Below are positions 47,240-57,543 of a DNA stretch of 64,000 nucleotides, in pieces. Below the pieces are notes generated by a model that worked only from the letters and a program-made list of their open reading frames with translations, was not told the origin of the DNA and did not search any database. Numbering within the stretch: the stretch's first letter is position 1; each line of letters starts with the position of its first letter. The stretch is taken from assembly GCF_001659605.2 (NCBI RefSeq), contig NC_035161.2, positions 5,660,662 to 5,724,661 on the forward strand, read 5' to 3'. Position numbers and translations under genes: made by a program. The stretch comes from Manihot esculenta. Its lineage: Eukaryota > Streptophyta > Magnoliopsida > Malpighiales > Euphorbiaceae.

Positions 47240-49213
47240 GCCCATCCGCCTGTGTCTCTATTATATTGGAATTTTCTATATCTATTACATTATCAATAAA
47301 GACCCGCCCAATCGATGGGAGTGTCTTCAGCACGCTTCCCCTCCTCTTCCACCTCATCCTCTTCCACCTCGGAGAGGATGTCGTCTATCCAGAAAAAATA
47401 CTCAGAAGGAAAATGCTTCGCTAGCTCTTTCTTCGCTGAATCCTAGCCTTGAACAAACATCTCCCCAACTTGGGCCATGATCTCCTTAAGCTCCTCCTCG
47501 AGCTTAACAACTCTAGTGGAGGCAGCCTAGGCTCCTTCAGCTTGCACTTGCAGTTTCAAGACCTGGCATTGCAGCAGGGCCATCTGATCCTCAGTAAATT
47601 TAGTCTGGTTATCAAGGCCTAGGTTGGAAGCAAGGGCCTCGTCAAGTTGGGCCTAAAGCTTATCCACTGACTCTAGGGTCTCCTTCATGGTACCCTCGAC
47701 TTCAGCTACCCGAGCCTTCAACCTTGAACATACCTCGACTAAGAGCCTCCTGTTCGTATTATTTGCACCAGACTCTCGCCTTAAGGTTTTGTATCACTCC
47801 TTGGCAACGTAAGTACAAAGAGCGTCCTCTAGTGCAGAATGTATAGAGTTGTTAAAAAGCTCGTTTGTCTTGAGCTCATTTAGGTGGCACCGGTTCGCAG
47901 GCCTCAGGGCACCTTTGATTAGCAAAAGTCTGAGAGTGGAATTGTCAAGGAGTAAGAGCGCAGGGTTCAACACCAAAGCCAGATGCTGGATGCTTGGAGG
48001 CCAGGAAGACTCGACTCCAATGCTCACGGGAGCAGGGATGGAGGAGGTAGGGACATCAGCAGGAAGCCCAGGGGCTAGTTCAAAGTCAGAAGCACCCAGG
48101 AGAGAAGCCTTAGGTTGTAGTTGGGCCGACTCTTCCACTGTGGGGAGGGGCAAGGGAGGAGGAAGAATAATAACCTCTTCTGTAGGGCCAACACATTTAA
48201 AAGGGGGACTAGCAACTATAGCAACAGCCTTGCTTTTGCGAGCGGCTCGTGCTGCCTCAGCAAATTTGCTTGACCCAGTCATATCTTAAAGAAAAAAAAA
48301 AGCAAGTAAGAAAGGTAGTTCAAAAAATAAAAAAGACAGAAAAAGAAGTACCCTCATCTCGAGCTTGAAAAGTGCCTTCACCAAGGATGGAAAGGTTGGA
48401 TGAATGAGAACCTCGAGTCTGATTTGCCTGCAGATGGCTCTGCCAAGACAAAATGGCTTTTCTCACCGCCTGGGTGATGTCTATTTTCTTTAAGGTCTTA
48501 GCCATCGTTAAGAGAAAGGCTAAAGCTTTGTCCTCCTCTCTCCTCAGATGGACCCTATCCTTCTTCAATTCCACCCAATAATGCCAACTCGTTTGAAGAT
48601 GTCCAAAAGCCCTTGACGTCCAGTGTTGAAGAAAAGAATTTTATTTTTCCACTGTTTCAAAGAGGAAGCCATCCGGTAAAAATTGGTTAAGTATTTTCGG
48701 CTACTAAAGTACCAAAACTCTTCGTTTTTATGGGTACCCAACTGGTACAACTGGAAAAAAAGTGCCACACTCGATTCGATATGATTATTGAGACAAATGA
48801 AGCAAAAAGCCACGAGGATTCTCCAGCTGTTAGGATGAAGCTAGGCAATCGAAAGTTTGTAAAATTGAAGGACCTCCACGAAAAAGGGGTCCAAGGGGAA
48901 TTGGAGACCCGCCTTCATATACTCTTCAAACACAATGATAGTATCCTAGGCATGGTTCAAATCATTGACATGAACGCAGGGAGGAGGAGCCAAGATCTGG
49001 AAAACCTTTCGAGAAATATGATAAGTATCATACAAATGATTCACACCGCACTTTGAGAGGACAGACGAGGTATCATTGAGTAGATCACCCTTATTCTCTG
49101 AAGCCTCCCTCAATGGAACGATAGAGGCTGGCGCTCGAATGAGGTTTATCAGAGGAGGAGCTAGAGAAAAAGACCTCGCTAGAGGAAAGGGAAGAAGAGG
49201 TGTTCCTGTCCAT
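47240..49213 (-). pseudogene. T2 antisense ORF, Transposase_28-like
   Basis: A long minus-strand reading frame, antisense to the element, starting MDRNTSSSLSSSEVF at 49213. It contains the hallmark region of the family Pfam calls Transposase_28 (putative gypsy-type transposon): YMKAGLQFPLDPFFVEVLQF, LHPNSWRILVAFCFICLN, LFFQLYQLG, FWYFSSRK and LKQWKNKILFF (about 48900-48600). A second open stretch (47794-48282) is Pro/Ala-rich, and a coiled-coil and acidic tail reach about 47240. Several stops and frame changes are present. Extra ORFs of this kind are known in plant Tat-type elements; their function is not established. Confidence 0.78.
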
Positions 49214-49542
49214 TTTGAAGAAAAAGAAAAACAGACTTACTGTAAGGAAAATAAGACTGTAAGGAGCAGAAATGAGAAGGAAATCACGGAGCAAGTTTCT
49301 CTAAAAGATTGCAGAAGAGAGCAAAAAAAGCACTTTGGTAAGATGAATGGCTCTTATAGGACGGTTTTGACAGCGAGTTGTAAATGCGACACAATAAGTA
49401 TTGCAGTCATCATTGAAAGGCTAGATAGGTGAAGTGGTGTGAGCAGTAAGAAGCCAATCTTGGGCAGCCACATGCCCCAGACCTCGATAAGGGATATCTC
49501 CTTCAAATCTGAAGAATCAAAAACTAGCGAGGGGACCTCTAA

Positions 49543-50119
49543 TGTTACATAACAACCGCTCAATGTAAGCCGTGAGCTGTCACTATAAGGTAGGGCCACG
49601 TGGCAAGGGCACATATACGAAGGAAAGGCGGTCTATCCCGAGGAAGGAAGATCTAGACACCTCAAACACCTGGATCATCATCAAAGACTCTCCTTTCCCT
49701 CTACGAAGCGAGTCTTGGCACGAAGTTACCATTAACAAGCACAGTCCAGTCCAGCGCTAAAATTATCATTGATAGGCATAAGCTAGAGTATCTCCATTAA
49801 ATCTGTAATCACGGAATCACTAACTTGTTAGCTGGGTACATCTCTTATCAAGCAGCCGGCCACATTGTCGCAAGATTATCAGGATATGCTATATTTACCT
49901 CCACCTTCTAATAATATAAAAGGAGAAGAATCATAGAAATAAAGGTACGTTAACTCTAAGCAGTTCATTGCATTCACTTTATTTTTTAGTATACTGATTT
50001 GAGCGTTGGAGTAGTTGCCGTGCGCAGCTACCACTATTTCACGTTCTCTTCTTTGTAGGTTCTCTCTAGTCACAACTCAGTTCTATTGCTGTTATATTAT
50101 CAATTTAATTTCTGTAATT
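49543..50119 (+). mobile_element. T2 3' LTR
   Basis: Starts TGTTACATAACAACCG and ends TTTCTGTAATT. It follows a purine-rich stretch (AGCGAGGGGACC, 49526-49537) that may be the polypurine tract. It matches 43775-44369 along its length. Confidence 0.87.
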
Positions 50120-51380
50120 TTAATTTTAAAAAAATATACAATCGGAAGGAAAAGTAAAAGTTGTTCTAGATGAGCAATAAGGTGATATCCGTAAAAATTC
50201 ACAGCGTACAAAAGCTTCCACAATGTACTGTAGAAAGGGCATTTGGATGCCATTAGTGTTAATTTATTAAACTTTACAAGCTTTTATTATAACCAATGTA
50301 ATTACTTATGCAAAATATTTATTGAATTTGTATTTTTTCAAAACAACCATTAAATCATTCTATTTATAAAATAATCAATTTTAATAATAAAAAAATTATA
50401 AAATATTAATATTTACATTACAATATAGTTAAATATGACACAATATAACAAATATTAAAAATCTAAAACTAAATAGCGTTTTTTAATTCGTTAATTTTTT
50501 AATCCATTTAAAATATTTAATCCTTATATTTTTGTATAAAATGATTAAAATGTATTTTTTAAATTAGTATTTATAATTTTAAAATATAACTATTTAATTT
50601 TTATAATTTCAAAATAATAATTATTTAATCTTTTAATTTCAAATTAATAACCGTTTGACCTCTATAATTTAAAAATAATAATTATTCAATAAAAAATAAT
50701 TAACAACCTAAAATAATATATTACATTTAATATATTTTTATTTATAGAAAATTTGACTAATTAATTTTATTAAACTATATAAATTAAATATAATTCTTCT
50801 TAAATAATCATTTTACTTTCGAAAATATTAGTTAAAGTGTTGTTTTAAAAAAAATCAATTAAATGAAATATAAAATGCAAATTCAATTGGTATTTTTAAA
50901 AGCATTCATTTTTTCAAAAAAAAAGTATTCATATAAAAATATATTTTTTTAATGGTATTTTCTTAATTCTATGTTAATTGAATAAATTGTTTCAAGAATA
51001 TATTAAATTATAAATAAATTTTAAAACTTAAAATTATTTTAATAATAAACCCGTTTAATTATATAAATTAATTTCAATGATTTGATTAAAATATTTATCT
51101 TAAATTCACTAAATTAAATTATTAATACTCGATTCCTCTTATAAAAATAATTTAAATTTTCTTTTCAGATAAATTTATTTTCTGTATTCGTTAATTTTTA
51201 CGAAACCGGACCGTTGCCAGTCGCCCGATTTACTGACAATCTGATACAAAACGGTTTGATTCGCGAAGGCGAAGGGATTAAACCCGGACAAAAAAAAGTT
51301 CCAAATTACCAAGATAACCTTTCTTTCGACTAATTGTTCGCCACTCGACAATGCATTGAGTAGTGGGCAGGCGCCCCTAC
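50120..51380. other. AT-rich intergenic DNA, no gene seen
   Basis: Mostly A/T runs with no long frame, no LTR ends and no recognisable coding fragment. It marks the change from retrotransposon DNA to the gene-bearing part. Confidence 0.6.
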
Positions 51381-51388
51381 CGACTTCG

Positions 51389-51985
51389 CCACGTGTATTG
51401 ATCCATAACTTTTCGAAACGTGGCACCTAGCTACAACCCCTGTGCCCTTAGCTTTTTGAAAATATTTTAATTAAAATATGTGCAACTTGATCCATTAGAC
51501 TCCACGTGATGTGAATACTTATTATTATTATTATTTTAGTGGTGAAGTTGTCGGAATAACTCAAAAAAGAAATTTAAAGTGTTTTAAAAGTGTAAAAATT
51601 ATTTTTATTTAATTGATATTTTTTAAATAGAAAAAATAATTTAATTACTCTAATTTTATTAAATTATTTAATTTCTTAAAAAATATAAAAATTAAATTAT
51701 CAAAAGTTTAAGTAATTTATTTAAAAATTTAAACATAAAAAGTCTACAACAGACCAATCCAACAATGACAAAGAGAGAGAGTACTAAAAGTCCAAAATCT
51801 ATTGATTACCACGTGTCCAATTCCCAGACGCCTAAACTCAACGAGACGTGGCTACTTTTTATAGCTTTATTTTACAACGGCGACACGATTGCACATGGAA
51901 CGCGCAACTTGTCTTCCCTTCCAAAACGACAACATAACCCCAATTATTTTTTAATAAAAGTTCCTGTCTGTCTTATCCACGTGTC
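51389..51985 (+). promoter_or_regulatory. Cluster of ACGTG (ABRE/G-box) elements upstream of AFP
   Basis: Six ACGTG-core sites lie within 600 bp: CCACGTGT (51389-51396), ACGTGGC (51418-51424), CACGTG (51503-51508), ACGTGTC (51811-51817), ACGTGGC (51846-51852) and ACGTGTC (51979-51985). ACGTGGC and ACGTGTC are the strong forms bound by ABI5/ABF bZIP factors. They lie 0.6-1.2 kb upstream of the ATG of a NINJA/AFP gene, a family induced by abscisic acid in Arabidopsis. Regulation is inferred. Confidence 0.75.
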
Positions 51986-52409
51986 AATCTCTCTCCTCTC
52001 CTGATTCCCACTTGACCCTCTTCCTTGCACTTTTTCTTCTCTAACGTGAAGGGCATTTTCGTCTATCCATAAATATTTTTTTCTTTTATTTTTTCTTTCT
52101 TTTTGGTTTTATTTTCTCCCCCTCTCGTCTCCTCTTCTCCCTCTCCGTGCTGCTTCTGTTGTCGTTGTTTTCTTCTGTTTCTGTTTGTTTCCCCCCCCCT
52201 TCTTCTCTTACTATCGCTAATCAGCTCGTTGCTCCTTTCTGGGTTTCTTGATTTATTCGTTTTTCTTTGGAAAAAATTTTATTTTCTTGTTTGTTCGTGC
52301 TTATCTCATCGTCTATAACAAAAGTAACCAGTTTTTTTCTGATTGAATAGCAGAGAAAAGTTAAGATTCTGTTTTGGGTTTGTTGGTTGTGGCTTTGGTT
52401 TCAATTGCA

Positions 52410-52544
52410 ATGATTTTTAGTGCTTATTCATTAAAGAAGATAATAAAAATCAAGTCTTTTTTAGACATGGGTTTTTCTAAGTCAGATCAAAAATTTGTTT
52501 TTGTTTTCCATACGCTGTTTAAGCGCCGCAGAAATACTGTGTAG
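52410..52544 (+). CDS. Possible 44-codon upstream ORF in AFP leader
   Basis: An open frame from ATG at 52410 to TAG at 52542-52544, ending 55 bases before the AFP start and in a different frame. It begins [11 protein letters not shown] and is basic at its end (FKRRNTV). It matters only if transcription starts upstream of 52410 and this stretch is not an intron; the pyrimidine-rich tract at 52080-52270 makes a start further upstream plausible. Confidence 0.4.
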   Translation: MIFSAYSLKKIIKIKSFLDMGFSKSDQKFVFVFHTLFKRRRNTV

Positions 52545-52599
52545 TCCACCGAAATACTCGTCTCTGTCTGTTTTTGTTTTCGAGAAAACAAAAACAAAC

Positions 52600-53278
52600 A
52601 TGGGAGAAGAAAATCAAAACAGAAGCAGCAGCAGCAGCAGAAACACTAGTAGTAAAGCAATGGAGATGTTGTGTTTGGAAATAAACAGATACCCAAGAGA
52701 TCTGTTGCAAAGATTTATATCAAGTGACAAGCAGCAAGACCAGATTTCACCGAGTGAAGGAGAAGACGCTGAGGAGATTGAGCTAAATCTGGGGCTATCG
52801 CTGGGAGGCAGATTTGGGGTTGACAAGTCTGCGAAGAAACTAACGCGATCATCTTCAATAGCTGGCTCAATACCATTAGTGAGAGAGCATGATGCATTTA
52901 ATACACCTCCTGCGTCTTATTCTGCCCTTATGAGAACATCTTCTTTGCCTACAGAGACGGAGGAGTGGAGGAAGAGAAAAGAAATGCAGAGCTTGAGAAG
53001 AATGGAAGCCAAGAGAAGACGAAGCGAAAAGCAAAAGAACCTGAATGCTAATTTGAGAGGAGACTTGAATTTGGAGGAAGAGAAAAGGGGCTTGAATGCA
53101 AGTAGAGGAAATTCTGTCCCTACATGGACTAGGCAGGGCGTTATTGGGGCAATGAACCTGAACAGGGGTCCTACTTTACAGGGATTGATGGGGCCGCAGC
53201 AGGGCTCACAAGGGTCTGTGGAGTCTCAAGGAGGAAGCTCATCTGGGATGTCGGAAATGGACAGCAATCCTGTTCAAG
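52600..53278 (+). CDS. AFP: NINJA/AFP family protein, exon 1
   Basis: The first 226 codons of a 367-residue ABI five binding protein, a nuclear co-repressor adaptor that links ABI5-type bZIP factors to TOPLESS in ABA signalling. The start chosen is ATG 52600 ([15 protein letters not shown]). The frame is open for 35 more codons upstream, but those look like leader. Conserved parts are [15 protein letters not shown] (25-39), the EAR motif in [15 protein letters not shown] (60-74, core LNLGLSL) and the basic nuclear-localisation region [19 protein letters not shown] (123-141). The donor is CAAG/GT at 53278/53279, phase 1. Which AFP member (1-4) it is cannot be decided here. Confidence 0.94.
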
Positions 53279-55035
53279 GTTCTATTCATTCATTTCTTTC
53301 TTCCTTTTTAATTACTTTATCCCTCTATTTTCTTCTCTTTTAGAGAGTTTTAGTTTGTTTCACTTCATTTATTTTTGGGAGAGTTTTGGAATTGGCATGG
53401 ATATGTTTGGTAATATTTTGATATCTAAGTTAGCACTTAACACTACTATTCTTTAGAATGGTTGTATGAATATCTGCTGAAATTTGAGCCCTTAGAAAGA
53501 GATGAGAAAAAGTGCTAAATTTTGTTTTCAATAAATGCAACTTTTACTCAAACTACTTTAAATAGTTTGTCAGGTTAGGTTGAGTGGAGTCAAATATGTT
53601 TTTGCTAGAAAGGGAGGCTTCATTTGTTGTATGTTTGCCTCATTTTGATGTCTGCCATGATTTTTGCTGTCATAAAGATGCACCCTTTTGGCAAGTGCGC
53701 AAGTATAGAATCTTCTTCTTCCTAGACTGCACCTAAAATGCTTAGACAACTACAAATTTGTTTTGTAATGAAAAAACAATTCTTATTGTGCATCCACTTT
53801 GGGGGGGGCTGTGAAGGGTAAAAACATTTTGAGATGGGGAGGAGGGAGAGATTTTATAGGATACTCTCTTAATTGGTTTTGCCATTAATGGGACGATGTG
53901 TGCTAGTCAAACGTATGCATATCGGGAGCAAATCCCTAGAAGGGTAATCAAATGTTTGCTTAGAAGTTGGAAATGAGGATAGTTAATTTGCAACAAGAAT
54001 CTGATGAAATGGATTATCTTGTAGTGATGAGTGGCACATGTCAAGCGTGTTTGGAGGGAGTGGAGTGATGAAGGATTGAAGGAGGGGTGCAGTGAATTTT
54101 AGTGATTCTTGCGAGCATAAACAATGCCCCTTTTGTATAGCAGGGGCTGAATATTCTTGGTAGATGTCTCACTTGGATTATGATGTATGAAAAGTGTGGC
54201 TGAATATTCTCCCTTTTAGTGGAGACTATGTACATCCATTACCTATCGGCTATTCCTCCAACCGGCCATACGAGCCTGGTTGAGATCAAACAGCAGAGGT
54301 GCTGACTAGTTTGTCTTAGTGCAGGTCAACTATCTGGCATGGCATGGTCTTGAGATTAGTTAAGCATGTACAATATCCAGATCCTATCAAGCAAAGTAAC
54401 CCTGTGATCGTTCCATTTTTGTAGTTTATATAGGAATTTGACGAGTGGATACATGATAGCTTGGATATTGGTTAAATCTTCTAGAGTGATCCATGCTCCT
54501 CACAGATCTATCCAGTATTATGTCTCAAACTTTTCACTTTCAGCTTTTGACTCATTGATGTGCTGATTGTTGAAGTTTTTAGGAGCTTGTTCTATTTAGA
54601 GTTGTGCTTCACCACCATGGTATAGATTTTCCCTTGATGAGAAGTTGATGGTTGTTGCTATTAGCTAAGTTCACAATTCTTAGTTCCCAAAACCTGCAAC
54701 TTTCAAATTCAGAGGAAGTAAAGTTAAATATAAGAATCCAAGTTTTGGATTTGTGATGTTTTGGGAGTTTCTCAACCACAATGGACAGATATATTCATAA
54801 AAATTAAGAAGGTGAAGGGTGAAAGGTATAGGTGATTTACAAGTTTAATTTCCAATGTGCAATATTTAGTTTCTTGGATAAATGCTATTTGAATTTCGAA
54901 TTTGGAATAAGGAAAAAACTTATTTAGATTCGGTTCACCATGGACCCAAGACACAAACAAGTGGGTCCCATTATATAAAATTTAAATAGGACTCATCATC
55001 TGAAATTTATCTTGCATACCTCTTTTGCATCACAG
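53279..55035 (+). other. AFP intron (1757 bp)
   Basis: It starts GTTCTATTC and ends TTGCATCACAG. It is T-rich with no open frame of note. Joining 53278 to 55036 keeps frame (split codon G/GA). Confidence 0.88.
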
Positions 55036-55460
55036 GATCAAGCAGTGGTAGTGAAGCAAGAAATCATACAAGTAATCAATCCTTGCAAGATCAAAGCAAT
55101 CAAGAAGCTGTTGGTTCTGCAGAGACAAAGACAAGCAAAAACACATGCAGTAGAACTTCCAGACAAGAGATGGAGAATCCATCCAAGAAGCTTGATTCTG
55201 CAGAAAATGAAGGAAGAAAAAGCGCAACAAATGTGATGGAAGACATGCCGTGTGTCTTCACGATTGGAGGTGGTCCTAATGGGAGGCGAGTAGAAGGGAT
55301 TCTGTACAAGTATGGTAAGGGAGAGGAAGTGAGGATAATGTGTGTATGCCATGGAAGCTTTATGTCTCCAGCAGAGTTTGTGAAGCATGCTGGTGGAGGT
55401 GATGTTGATCATCCACTTAGGCAAATTGTGGTAAATACTTCAGGTTGTTCACTGTTTTAA
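55036..55460 (+). CDS. AFP: NINJA/AFP family protein, exon 2 with C-terminal domain
   Basis: Codons 227-367 plus the stop at 55458-55460. A Ser/Asn/Gln-rich linker ([19 protein letters not shown]) leads to the conserved C-terminal domain from residue 297. It begins [20 protein letters not shown] and continues through [20 protein letters not shown] and [18 protein letters not shown]. In this family it is the part that contacts ABI5 or JAZ-type partners. No stops or frame errors, so the gene looks functional. It lies tail to tail with the minus-strand gene ending at 56069. Confidence 0.95.
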
Positions 55461-56068
55461 ATCTTGCAGATTCATGTCACCCTCTTGAAGAAAAGTGGGG
55501 ATGTGATTGTGAATTAGGATAATGAAAAATGAGAATTTTTAGAAAATAGATTTTGTTTTTATTTATTTCTTTTGTGAAGTTCTTGTTGCTGAACATGACT
55601 TGAGATTTCTCTTTTGTTTTCCATCTAATGCTTTTGTATATGATTGAGGGAAAACCAAGGGCAAATATATTATTTTATCATAAAATTTTTTAAATAAATT
55701 GGATAATTTTAAAATTTTTTTCTCTAAAATTATATTTTAATTTAAATACTTATAACCTTTAGAAAAAAAAAAGTTAAAAATTATGAGCTCATAAAAAGTC
55801 TGATTTAGTGCATTTAAATATTTAAATAAATTTAAAAAATTTTAAGTTTTATTTTTCGATCTCCGTTTCAAAGCTCATATAAAAATAAAATTTATTAAAT
55901 ATTTGCATGTAAATTTATGCATTTGGTTGTATAAAATTTAATTAATTATATACAGATTTCAATGTAAATATTTAATTTATGGTTATTAAACTCATTATCA
56001 TATAAGGTTGAATATATATTAAATAAATTAAATTTATCTAAAAATTAATTTGTAGAAAAAATTATTAT
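55461..56068. other. AT-rich spacer between convergent genes
   Basis: It holds the 3' untranslated ends of the AFP gene (plus) and the Cys-rich gene (minus). Several AATAAA-like words occur, with no further gene. Confidence 0.6.
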
Positions 56069-56417
56069 TTATAAAACTGGCTTAGCCACTTTACACGGGC
56101 AACATGAAGAGCAAAGACACGGGCAACAACATGAAGAAGATAAACGACACGGTTGATGACAAGAAGAACAACTACAAGTGTGACAATTAGAACAATAACT
56201 AAATGGATTCCATGAACAACAGCGAGACGGCCGCCATGAGTAGCAGCAAGAAGGGCGACATGAACAACAACTCCATGAAAACCAATTAAAACAGCAACCA
56301 GAAGCTGATTTTGTATTTGCTTTTGTAGCTGCTGGTGTTGCTTCATGAACTGGTGGTGGCAGCTGAGACTTACTCTGTGCAATTCCATCTGCTGTAGTTT
56401 TTAACCTAGCTGCAAAA
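56069..56417 (-). CDS. Cys/Trp-rich protein, exon 2
   Basis: The last 115 codons of a 453-residue protein, from the acceptor at 56417 (minus TTTTGGTGCAG/TTTT). It begins FAARLKTTADGIAQSKSQLP and then becomes extremely cysteine-rich: SGCCFNWFSWSCCSCRPSCC, YSWRPSRCCSWNPFSYC, CSCSSCHQPC, SSSCCCPCLCSSCCPC, ending KVAKPVL. The cysteines lie in CC, CxC and CxxC groups, spaced by Trp/Ser/Pro. This may be a metal- or thiol-binding tail, or it may be palmitoylated; I do not recognise the family. Confidence 0.82.
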
Positions 56418-56530
56418 CTGCACCAAAATGGGTTTATCATCAATAAAACAGCTCAGAATTTTACTATTTGACTGGAAAAAGATTGACAAAAGGCTTGTAA
56501 ATGAAAGAGATCATGGAGAGAGAAGCATAC
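56418..56530 (-). other. Intron of Cys-rich gene (113 bp)
   Basis: On the minus strand it starts GTATGCTTCT and ends TTGGTGCAG. Removing it joins AC/T (Thr) in phase and links the two cysteine-rich blocks. Confidence 0.85.
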
Positions 56531-57543
56531 GTGGGAGAAGGAGAACAACACGACCACCAACGCAATCTTTTAGAGCCGCAGTTCCAACAGGAACAGTAGC
56601 AGCTTGGCCATATACAATGGCATTGTGGCCAAGTACAGTAGCAGCAAGGGAGGTTGCTTTCTTCAATTTCATCTAATCTTTCTAAAGCTTTTTCATTCCT
56701 ATCGCTTGTGTCTTCAACATCATCTGGCTTGGATGCTTCCTTGGAGGTTGCCTTCTCAGTCTTCTTTGTTTCTGTAGTTTCCTCTCTTGTTTCCTCCGTG
56801 GGGACCGAAGGCTGATTATCTGTATCCATTACTGACATCCGAGGTTCTGAATCTGTGACTGAAACAGGAGGGGATGGGCTGAATTGGAAATCTACTTCTC
56901 CAGGCTTGTACTCCATTGATAAAAGCCGGCTGCCTCTGGAGAAACTAGTTCCTAGTTGAAGACTAAACAAAGACTCATTGGAAGTGCTACTCCATTCAAC
57001 TGGTGTTGTTTTGTTTGTTTCAAATATACCTGATGGAATCCTCGAAGGATCATATCCTCCTCCTCCTCCACCACCACCTTTTGATCTTTCCATGACTTGC
57101 ATTGGAGGAGATTGCATCATCGAAGCTACGTGTTCATGATTGGATTGAGGGATGAAATCTGGAACTGGAAATGTTATTGATTGATCAACAAAGCTGTTTT
57201 CAGATTCTTCTGATCCCGAAGGCTTGTGATGCTGCAAAATCCCAAATTTTTCATCTTTTAAATCAGTCAAAGAAGAACTCCTTCTGTGTTCATCGCTATT
57301 TTCCGAAGCAGAAGGCAAGACACCATCAGAAGGGAAAACAGGAAGATGATGATGATGATCACTTTCATTAAGATCTATTGCAGGTTTCGTCTTCTTTAAA
57401 TGTTCATTGCTTCCATATGTAACTCTAGGGTTTGGATTTTTCTCAACATCATCAACATTACTTGCTTTGTTCCCATCACTAACATCAACATTTGTGTTTG
57501 ATTTTGATTGCTTATGGCTTCTGTTCCAGCTACCCGACCCCAT
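56531..57543 (-). CDS. Cys/Trp-rich protein of unknown function, exon 1
   Basis: The first 337 codons, start ATG at 57543 (MGSGSWNRSHKQSKSN). An in-frame ATG 7 codons upstream is less likely because MGSGSW looks like a true N-terminus. The body is hydrophilic and Ser/Asn/Glu-rich with no signal peptide. It has a HHHH run, a Gly8 run (about residues 158-165), SSTSNESLFSLQLGTSFSRG, and an acidic/Thr-rich stretch before the cysteines. It ends with the first Cys/Trp block, CCYCTWPQCHCIWPSCYC then RLRWWSCCSPSPT (about 299-338). No enzyme motif is seen. The plus-strand frames here are shadows. Confidence 0.85.

Larger units (their letters stand above)
43775..50119 (+). mobile_element. T2, Tat-type Gypsy element without pol
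   Basis: A plus-strand element with two LTRs of about 0.6 kb (43775-44369 and 49543-50119). They match each other throughout but are clearly diverged. The inside holds a decayed gag, two tandem repeat blocks and a long antisense ORF. No RT, RNase H or integrase core was found in any frame, so it is non-autonomous. The TSD is not clear; the left flank is ATTGA. Confidence 0.88.
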
